Origin: Rhytidiadelphus loreus
Taxonomy: Eukaryota; Streptophyta; Bryopsida; Hypnales; Hylocomiaceae
Length of the DNA stretch: 64,000 nt
Assembly: GCA_947034895.1 (NCBI GenBank)
Contig: OX344762.1
Location: forward strand, 25,214,760-25,278,759
Reading direction: 5' to 3'
Shown: piece after piece, positions 49,908-58,134 of the stretch
Position numbering within the stretch: position 1 is the first letter of the stretch
Layout: every line of letters begins with the position of its first letter
Notes under the pieces: model-generated
The model's database searches: none
What the model saw: the letters and a program-made list of their open reading frames with translations, nothing else
Told to the model about the DNA's origin: nothing
Program-made: the position numbers and the translations under genes

Positions 49908-50070
49908 GGACCCGCGGTTGCCCTGAAGCCGCACGCGCCCTTCCTCGACCCGCGGTCGCCCAGAATTCCCTGTACCCGCGGTCGCCCCACTTAACGCACT
50001 CGCCCCCCTAAACCCTGATCCCGCACGCGCCTAGGGCGACTTCGGGTACAAATGCGGTCGCCTGGGACGC
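49908..50070. repeat. GC-rich motif array 6, upstream of the third family gene
   Basis: Irregular copies of ACCCGCGGTCGCCC with GCACGCGCCC variants, ending with one motif in the opposite sense. It lies 175 bp before the ATG at 50245 and is the mirror partner of array 2. Confidence 0.86.
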
Positions 50071-50244
50071 GAGCTGCCACTTTCTTTTCCAGTGCTGTGC
50101 ATCGGCTTCCATATGCTTTCAAGCGTCTGGATGCGTGTTCGTGCACTGGAATCTTGTGTCTAGGACACTTTTTGTGTTGTCGTCAATTGTGGAAGACCAT
50201 ACTTTCTAAGCACTTGGAGGATACCAACACATCCTATATTCACC

Positions 50245-51822
50245 ATGGCCCCCCCCTTTAAGAAGGCAAAGAAGAAAGGAGAGCGCCATAGTCGGAATGT
50301 AGCCATCCTTTTGGACCCAACAGCAAGGGCATTTCCAAATTGGCAAAACGTGCAATCGGATTGGACGTTCAACACTTGCAAGGCCTACGTAGGGTGATGC
50401 CATATCGATAAGCTATTCCCTTACTTCCGGCATGATGTCCATATCAGCCAAAACAATGCTAATCTTCACTACTGCAGAGATGATGCATTTGTGCAACGGT
50501 GCATCGAAGTTTACCGGACATTATATCAAAAACCAACAGTGAAGGGGAGTCAAGTTTCATTGGGTATATGCCAAATGGTCTATGCAGAGCTACAATTGCG
50601 ACGAACTGTGGATTGGAGGACCATTAAGAAAACCCCCAATAGCATAGTTCCCACTACCAAAGACATTCCAAGGGCGGATCCATCAAATAATCCGAGGGAT
50701 GGATTAGGGCCCAAAAAACATTTCAAAGAAGAAGTGTCGGATGAAGACTACGATTGGGGCCAGTCGTCCACCTCCACCGACTCGGATGAAGAAGACATTG
50801 CAGACCCTATGCCCCCAAATGAAGATCCAATACTTGAAGAAAATATGGCAGCGGTGGTACCTTTTGTTGGAGACTCAGAAGGGGCAGTAGTATTGCATGT
50901 CGCGCCTCTTAGATTGTTGGAGCCAATGCACTTCCGTCATCCTGAGGAAGACGAAGTTCTTCAACATGTATATGCACGCATGCGAGAAATGGAGGAAGAC
51001 AAGGAGGAGGGCGAGATCGGGTTGCAACGAGATGCTGAACAAGTATTGGTGATTTTTGATTCATGTGAAGAACTACCTCTTCAAGAAGCAGGAAGGGAAG
51101 TATTATATCTTGAAGACACGAGGAGGCAAGGAAAAGAAGCTTATAAAGCCTAGTTGAAGGCTATTCTTGGTAGACTGGTAGAAATAGAAATGGAATGTGA
51201 AAGGCAGCGTGAATGCACTGGTGGTGACATTCAGGACAACAATGAGCACACCCTTGAAGCACTAATCATAAGCGGGAAAGTTTGTTTGTCAGTTCAACAA
51301 AAGGAAATGGACGAGCTGGAGCAATTTTATTTGAAATTCAATAAAGGCAAAGATGGAGGCTCTACCTCAAATTCCACCCCGTTCTTGGATAAACGAATGG
51401 CCAAAATAATGGAAGAGTGTTTGGCAGAAGAAAACCGATTGAATACCGAAAGGAAAGCTGTGGAAGAGGCGCAGTCAAGGTTGAATGACCTAAAAGAAAC
51501 CACGGTTGTAGGCCCCATTGACCTTCCAATGGCTTTGGATGCATTATTAGTAGATGAAGAGCATTGTGTGCTGACATCAGAGGTAGCTTCCTTGAAGCAG
51601 AAGTTAGTTTCTTTGAAGAAGCTTGAACACCAGTTTCAGAAGCACATAGATTTCCGGACTGCACACATTGGTTATGCGAGAACGTTCAAGAATTTTTGGA
51701 TCAAAAACAAGATGTGGAACCATGACCTACCCCTTTTGAAGAGTGCTTATAGAATTGCGGCCCATGAGTTTGAAGTCATGAAGAAGAAAAGGGAAGAGGA
51801 GGCCAATACGGATGTTGCATGA
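50245..51822 (+). pseudogene. Unknown-family protein, two in-frame stops
   Basis: One frame of 526 codons runs from the ATG at 50245 to the TGA at 51822, with stops at codon 51 (TGA, 50395-50397) and at 51151-51153 (TAG). Codon 51 is Trp in both paralogs (WCHISK), so TGG became TGA. The N-terminus is basic (KKAKKKGERHSRNVAILL). The family block follows (FPYFRHDVHISQNNANLHYC, VQRCIEVYRTLY, VYAELQLRRTVDWRTI), then an acidic region (STSTDSDEEDIAD) and coiled coils to the end. There is no RING finger. It is the mirror partner of the gene at 39491 (reverse); their coiled-coil parts keep order but little identity. The upstream array and spacing match those of its paralogs. Confidence 0.72.
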
Positions 51823-53015
51823 TTTTGGGCTAGAGGTAGTCTTCTAGTAAATAATAGACTAATAGGTAGTTGTTTTTCTAAACTTGTGTGTATCGGAAGG
51901 GTTGCTTTGACCTTTAGAACCACCTCATGTTGTACAATGGGGTCCATGTTTTGTTTCTTCAATAAAGATATATAAATATTCCTATATGAATTAGCCTTTA
52001 TGTGTTTTGAAGATCTAATTCTTGATGATTAGACACATGTCAAATACATTTATTGCATGTGTTGTAGGTCAGTTTTCTACGTAGACTTTTGTGCTTTCAT
52101 TTACACAAAATACCAACAATGTAATAATACCATTGTCTTTTTAAGAAATTCATACCGAACATCCAAACAATTATTTATATTTGAACAACTTCATACAATT
52201 TCTAGTTTGCCATGTACATCAATTGCAAGATCTTCCTACGATGTGAAAATAAATAAAGTTTACTATAGATTTGAAGATATTCCTAAATCCTAAACCCGTA
52301 AGGACTGAAATAGTTTGTTTTGGCATCATAGTGATATTTAGAAGGGAAACATGAATAAAATTTGTAGTATCTCCTTTGGCACAACATTTTGTTAAAGGAT
52401 TAAATTCGAAGCCTACCAAATTTTAGAACTTCTCACTACGTGGTTCAAATGTTTTTGTATGATAAGTAGTTTTCAATACTTAGCATTCAGTTGGTCCCCC
52501 GAAAAATTAATGATATTCTTCACAAATGACAAGGCATTTCCAATAACAAAATTGATATTGAAATTGGTTCTTAATTTCTTATGATTTATATCTATGTGAA
52601 AAACTTTGAATCATTTCATTTTGATTGCTTGCCAAACAATATTGTTCATAACTTTCACATTACTAATCGAAATGGAATGAATCAAAGCTACACATGTAGA
52701 CAAAAATATGACCTTTAAGAAGAAAAAAATTAAAAAATTAATTTCAAATTATTGTAGATTTCTTTTTCTGCCCTGAGACGTTCCTTACTTCCTTACAAAT
52801 TATGTTAAAGATGCCATAACTTTTGTTCCCGGAATCCCAGGTACCAATTGCAACAAAATTTATATTCCCATAAAGGTAATAAGCTCTTGTATATTATGAG
52901 ATAGTTTCCAAAAAATTCATTAAAAATTGAGATCATAGGAACCTGCCCAAAATCCATATTGTTCCTTGAGGGGACAATGGTCCTTTAGGGGTTAAGTTAA
53001 TCTTTATGCACATGA
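51823..53015. other. AT-rich spacer, right outer part of the inverted repeat
   Basis: No gene. The block 52640-53000 is the inverted match of 36590-36930. Short open frames here lack motifs. Confidence 0.6.
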
Positions 53016-53425
53016 AGTCGCCCTTCTTTCCCCCGAGGTCGCCCATGGCACTCGAAGTCTCCCATGAAACCCGAAGTCGCCCATGTGGGACCCGAAGTTG
53101 CCCATCTGAGACCCAAAGTCGCCCATCTGGGACCCGAAGTCGCCCGTCTGAGACCCGAAGTCACCCATCCGGGACCCGAAGTCGCCCTCCCTGGACCCGA
53201 AGTCGCCCTCCCTGGACTCGAAGTCGCCCCCCTGGACCCGAAGTCGCCCCACCTGGACCCGAAGTCGCCCTCCCTGGACCCGCGTTCGCCCTATTTCGGA
53301 CCCGAAGTCGCCTGCCGGAACCCGCATTCGCACCATGTGACCCGAAGTCGACTACTGCAAAGGCGCGCGCCTCCATATGCCTGGAGGTGGACCAGCGGTC
53401 GGGTAGGGCGACCTCGGGTGTAATA
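53016..53425. repeat. GC-rich motif array 7, upstream of the hAT transposase gene
   Basis: About fifteen copies of a unit of roughly 22 bp, GACCCGAAGTCGCCC plus a short variable spacer. The motif is in the ACCCGAAGTCGCCC sense except for the last copy. It ends 289 bp before the transposase ATG at 53714. Confidence 0.9.
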
Positions 53426-53713
53426 GAGTTTGGTAGCGGCGCCCTAAAACCATCCTTGGAGCGTGTGGAGGAAAGACCGAAAGCACTATAAATGTAGAGG
53501 AACAACATTGGATTTCCATTGCCCTGTTGATGAACATATGGCTTGGATCTTCTCAAGAGGCTTCATGCAATGTTATATTCTTCAGAGGGCAACAACCTTG
53601 CTTTGAGTGGTTAGAAAACTACTCGAAGCGGTGGCTTTGTCATAATTTTTTTTTCCGAAGCACTTGGGTACATATACGTTTCGGTTTGGAATAACGCATA
53701 TCAGATAAACAAT

Positions 53714-56700
53714 ATGGCAAACCGAGGAGCGGGGAGGAGGACGAACATAAATGATACTCGAAGAGCCACAAAGGAGTGGGATCCCTGGTTGGTTATTGAA
53801 ACGAACCCCGCTCGTTCCGCAAATACGAGGACTTGTATTTTTTGTGGTTGGAACAAAGTTTTCGTGCGGAAGCGGGCATTTGGTCACTTTGGTTACCCCC
53901 GTACATCAACAGTGGAACGTTGTAAACGTATTCCATCCGTAGTCCTCGAATTATTCAGAAACTGTGAAGGGATTGTACCAAAAGAAATGAGTTTGGAGGA
54001 GATGCATGGAATAGATCTTGAGGTTGATGTTGTTGCTGAGTCCGTTGCAGGGTATACTGTGGATGTATCAGTGGAAGGGTCTGTGGACCCAAGCGACAGG
54101 ACAGAAGCACCTAATGCACCGCCTCGTAATCCAGATTCAACGAATTCTACTCCTGTGACGGTGAGAAGGATGCGCTCAACCTCGACTTCTCGTCAACAAA
54201 GCATGGATGAATCATTCCGGGTCAATGAAAGACAAAACTTGGACAGACTATGGGCTTCTTTCTTTTATGAGGCTAACATTGCATTCAATGTGGTGCGGCA
54301 CCCAGCCTTTGTGAATGCTGTGAAAGCAACTTCGACATGTGGATTTCCATATTCCCCGCCATCGTACAATGCGATGCGCACTAAACTACTTGATGTGAAG
54401 AAGGAGGCTGTTACGAAAATGGTCAGTAGTCGAACAAAGAGTTCTATTACCCAATATGGAGCCACTATCTGTTCAGATGGATGGTCAGATACAAATCACC
54501 GTCCCTTGTTGAATATGATGCTCGTTTGCCCTGCGGGTGATGTCTTCCTGGGATCGGTGGACACCACAGGAGAGAGGAAAGACATGGCGTATACGGTGAA
54601 TACAATGGCTACCTACATAGAGCAGGTGGGACCATGAAATATTGTCCAATTGTGTACAGACAATGCTTCCGTAATGACAGGGTCAATGCGCGAGTTGCAA
54701 GCAAGGTATCCCCACATGTATACGCAAGGATGTGCCGCACATATATTGGACTTACTTTTGGAAGACTGGGGAAAGGAAAAAAGGATCAAAGATCTAGTGG
54801 ATAAGGCCAGGGCAATTGTGAAGTTTATAAAGAAGTACCACTTGACTTTGGGTCTCTTCCGTAAGTACTCGCCGAAGAAGTCATTGAGACTTCCCGCGGC
54901 CACATGCTTCGCAGTGCATTTTCTCATGATAGACCGTTTGGTAGAGTGCAAACAAGCGCTTCAATTCGTGGTGGGGGACGAGACGTATATGCCATTTGAG
55001 AATAGTTTGGTCAGCAGAACAAACGGACTCATTACAAGAGAGCGGGCCCGTAAAGCGCGAGAGGACATAGTTTCGGAAGTGTTTTGGGTGGAATGCGGTA
55101 ATTTCCAGCACATGGTTCTTCCAGTGATTCTTGCTCTGCGCCAGTTTGATGGCAAAATACCGGCGATGCCAAAAGCTTGGATAATAATGAATAGCCTTCG
55201 TCAGCACGTGTGCACTTTAAAAGAGGCTCCGTTCTTTCTTGATGAGCAGACCGCGACGAAGTTCCTAAAACAATTTGATGCTCGTTGGAAGTTGATGCGC
55301 ACGGACCTCCATTACGCAGGGGCATTGTTGAACCCGTATTTGACAGATGTGGAAGAGCTTCATAACAATGGAGAGGCAAAGCGGGCATTGAATCGAGTCA
55401 TCAGAAAATTGAGCGGACCATTGAATGTGGATGAAGATGAAGCAATTGCTGAGTTGACGGAATTTGAAGAGAAGTCGGGTCCCTTTGATCCATTACAAGA
55501 GGCTCCAGATGTTACTCGATGTAACTTGTTGCCTCATCAATGGTGGAATCGTGTGGGTGGGAACGCTCTTCCAAAAATAGCAAGGAGAGTTTTGTCTCTG
55601 ACATGCTCAGCATCATCTTGTGAAAGAAACTGGAGCATGTATTCGTTTGTACACGATAAAGTGCGTAATCGCCTAGCCACAAAGAAGGCTGAGATGTTGG
55701 TGTATATCTACACCAACAACAAATTGGAACGTGAAAAACAAGGACACAATCCAGCACTATTCTACGAAAAGTACCTTGTAGATGGAGATACAGATGAAGA
55801 GAATGAAGAACCATATTCTTCGGGGGACGAAGATGAAGTTAGGTTTAGAGATTTGAGAGAAGAACAGAGACGTGTGGTAGTAGAAGAACGCCTCCGTGGA
55901 AATAGGTGGGCTGGTATGGTGCCCCGTGTAGGTAGTCCTCCACGAGGACGATACCACAACACTTTCGTGGGTGATGATGATGGATTGAGCTCTCCAGAGG
56001 CGTCGCACCACCGCAGAGACGAAGCCCCTCATGTGTCGGCTTGGGATGCATTTCCGGTAATCAATGCAGACCCAACGAGGGAAAGAACTCCTGATGACAA
56101 CAATGACGGTGCAGATATTCCAGTGGCAGATGAAGTGGAGCTTGTAAGGTCTCCAATTGCCACATGTCTGCCGCCTAGTATGCCAATGAACCTCCGAAGT
56201 GGTGTACGAGTTAATGTACAGGGTGAAAGGCAAGAAGAGGTGTCGCATATTGAAGAGGTACCTGCAGTTCGTCCAAGTTTAGCACCGACCAACAACACTG
56301 CAACAGAAACTAGGGTGTACGATTCAGATGCGCCATTGCAAGTGGTATTCAACGAGACCCGTACCCGTGGGTCCAATCGCCCTACAAGTGTAGACATTGC
56401 CACAACATCGAGGATAGTACCAACTCCTCTAACAAGGTCGCCGACACATAATGATCTACGACAAATCGTTGATGAAGGAGTTCATGGCTCAGCTCCACAA
56501 CCTACTCCGGCCTCGTTGATGTCAGGCCCTGGAGAATCATCCAGGCGATCGCGTGAACACTCCAAATCAGGAAATAAACGAACCCGCAAGACGCAAGACA
56601 GACTGATACGGAACCCCAAGCTTCAAAACCATGCGATCCATCCATTTGTCATTGGAGAACGAAATTCCACTCGTAATCCTTGGCCATCAAGCGCAGCAAC

Positions 56701-57001
56701 GAGAGCAGAGCGTCAATATGTTGGGCAGCAGGTGCTTGAGCGACCGACAGGCCCTATTATCAATGGAACCACTGATGCATCGAGGCCGACAAAGCGATTA
56801 GTGCTAGCCGAAGTTGTTGGTGGTTTAGAAACGCAAGTGCGAAATTTGAACTCTGAGGTGGAACGTGAGGTGATCCTTCAACCTACAAGCAGAGAGGATG
56901 ATGAAAACGAGGTCTCAGGAGCTAGTGACAGTAGTGGGCCACATGAAGACACCGACCCCAATGCAGATGAAGCGGAAAGTGATTCTACCTTCACAATGTA
57001 A
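53714..57001 (+). pseudogene. hAT-family transposase with long C-terminal tail, one in-frame stop
   Basis: The frame has 1095 codons with a single TGA at 54635-54637. A BED-type zinc finger is at C41, C44, H58, C70. A DUF659 domain follows: TICSDGWSD (Asp255) and, after the stop, LCTDNASVM (Asp316) and GCAAHILDLLLEDWGK. The hAT dimerisation region is at about 605-665, with SSCERNWSMYSF (Glu637) and KVRNRL. Asp255, Asp316 and Glu637 are the candidate catalytic triad. hAT transposases cut and paste DNA and leave 8-bp duplications, as seen around this element. The TGA falls in VGP-stop-NIVQL, where CGA or AGA is expected. After the normal end there are about 420 more residues: acidic, then Arg/Ser/Pro-rich, probably disordered. 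The gene lies in the giant element with the same array-gene spacing as the cargo genes. Confidence 0.9.
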
Positions 57002-57525
57002 TGTGTTGCATTATAGATGTGGAGGCCTTCAAATAGTACTATAAGGATTTAACATCAATGCCTTGTAGTGAAGATTTGTTGCCAAAGCTTGTAATGAAAT
57101 AGGTAGATTTTGAATTTTGTGTAGTCCATCACTTGGCTTCACAAAGTCAGGAAGATTGTAAAAGGTACTTTGGTGTTGACGATGATGATTAATGAAGGTA
57201 TTCGTATTTTTTGCAAATAAGTGTGCAATTTCAAACAGGAGTGGTCTTGGTACTCAATTGTGAAGATCATCCCTATGTATGTACGCAGTTCCATTTAAAT
57301 TAATATGATTATTGTCCAAGGTTTTTATTATTATTATGTTTTAGGCTTATGAATTGATTGTCCCATGATATATCATTACATAATGCATGTTCATTTGCTT
57401 TGGTACGTACCGAGCATATAATTCAATGCTTATATATTGCCGATTTGCCGTGGAATGTGTTGGTTGAAGAATAAATATTGGAAAAAAAATGTTGTGGGGG
57501 CCCCAGACTTGTAGCCCATGAAGTA
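57002..57525. other. 3' flank of the hAT transposase gene
   Basis: AT-rich sequence of about 520 bp with no gene; probably the 3' untranslated region and polyadenylation area of the transposase gene. Confidence 0.5.
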
Positions 57526-57793
57526 GGACCCGCGGTTGCCCTGGATTTCGGACCCGCAGTCGCCCTGGATTTCGGACCCGTAGTCGCCCTGGACTTCGGA
57601 CCCGCGGTCGCCCTGGATTCGGACCCGCAGTCGCCCAGGATTTTGGACCCGAGGTCGCCCTACCCGTGTCGCCCCCCTACCCGCGGTCGCCCCTACCCGT
57701 GGTCGCCCCCTACCCGCGGTTGCCCCTACCCGTGGTCGCCCCCTACCCACGGTCGCCCCTACCCGTGGTCGCCCCTACCCGCGGTCGCCCCTC
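57526..57793. repeat. GC-rich motif array 8 (right subterminal)
   Basis: The left part has units of about 25 bp (GGACCCGCAGTCGCCCTGG..); the right part has tight ACCCG(C/T)GGTCGCCCCT repeats. It ends 186 bp from the right transposon terminus, mirroring array 1 at 173 bp from the left. No gene follows before the terminus, so this array is best explained as a transposase-binding subterminal region. Confidence 0.9.
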
Positions 57794-57979
57794 AGGAAGC
57801 ACGCCACGTCACAGCCACGTAGGACAGTCCGTTTTACCAAGGGGTAAAAAAATTTGAAATCTGAAATCCGTACACGACAACAAAAACCGCCCTTACTCGA
57901 CAACTCAACAATTCGACATGCGACATGCGACGTCTATTAGACACAAAAACTCGAAATTCTGTCAGACAAGACAACCCTG

Positions 57980-57987
57980 ATTTCAGC
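57980..57987. repeat. Right 8-bp target-site duplication of the giant hAT element
   Basis: ATTTCAGC directly follows the terminal CCCTG and equals the left duplication at 32748-32755 in every base. A perfect duplication suggests that the insertion is not very old, or at least that both ends are from one event. Confidence 0.93.
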
Positions 57988-58000
57988 CAACAAAAGCTGG

Positions 58001-58134
58001 AAGACAGTTTCGTTGACTACAACGCAGTTTTCAAAAAACTACGTTACTGTCAACGTGATTTTTTTAAAACTGTGTTGTAGTCAGCAAAACTGTATTCCAG
58101 CTTTTGTTGGCTGAAATGCAGTTTTCTTCTAGTG
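58001..58134. repeat. Palindromic body of the split MITE
   Basis: The sequence from 57980 folds back on itself up to 58116 around a centre near 58050, with arms containing CAACAAAAGCTGGAA and its complement. The remaining terminal bases pair with 32731-32755 on the other side of the giant insertion. Confidence 0.88.

Larger units (their letters stand above)
36590..53000. repeat. Degenerate 16-kb inverted repeat around the kinase gene
   Basis: Matching blocks occur in mirror order about a centre near 44.9 kb. The pairs are: 36590-36930 with 52640-53000; gene 39491-37999 with gene 50245-51822; array 39833-40072 with 49908-50070; 40073-40560 with 49230-49600; 40700-41180 with 48590-49080; Pol III-like unit 1 with unit 3; array 41577-41822 with 47443-48215; 41823-42080 with 47170-47440; 42940-43030 with 47035-47160. 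Non-coding pairs are moderately similar and the gene pair is highly diverged, so the duplication is old. The unpaired centre holds the kinase gene and Pol III-like unit 2 with its array. Confidence 0.78.
32756..57979. mobile_element. Giant hAT transposon with cargo genes, 25,224 bp
   Basis: The terminal inverted repeat is CAGGGTTGTCT at 32756 and its complement ending at 57979, matching the CAGGG start seen in many plant hAT elements. The 8-bp target duplication ATTTCAGC is perfect (32748-32755 and 57980-57987). Both subterminal regions hold GTCTA(A/G)TAGA and CGACAACTCGA-type motifs. Inside are a hAT transposase (53714-57001), a protein kinase (44597-46236), three genes of an unknown family, three Pol III-like hairpin units, and eight arrays of a 14-bp GC-rich motif. 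Most hAT elements are under 5 kb, so this is far larger than usual. The transposase gene stands on the right, reading outward, and has one stop codon, so this copy is probably not fully autonomous now. Confidence 0.93.
32731..58134. mobile_element. 172-bp palindromic CACTA-ended MITE, split by the giant hAT element
   Basis: The original MITE is 32731-32755 joined to 57988-58134, with the 8-bp hAT target duplication counted once. Both ends start CACTAGAAGAAAACTGC, and the element is one long palindrome with arms of about 76 bp and only a few mismatches. It is flanked by TTT at 32728-32730 and 58135-58137, consistent with the 3-bp duplication of CACTA elements, although the T-rich site makes that weak. 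The MITE sits in the space between the leftward TnpA-like gene and the rightward TNP2 gene. Everything between the two pieces arrived later as one hAT insertion. Confidence 0.88.

Noticed and set aside
32731..58134. The CACTAG ends taken as the ends of a 25-kb CACTA element
   Set aside because: The 25 bases outside the hAT duplication rejoin into a compact palindromic MITE, and the hAT ends with a perfect 8-bp duplication and an internal hAT transposase explain the large insert better. No TNP2 gene lies inside.
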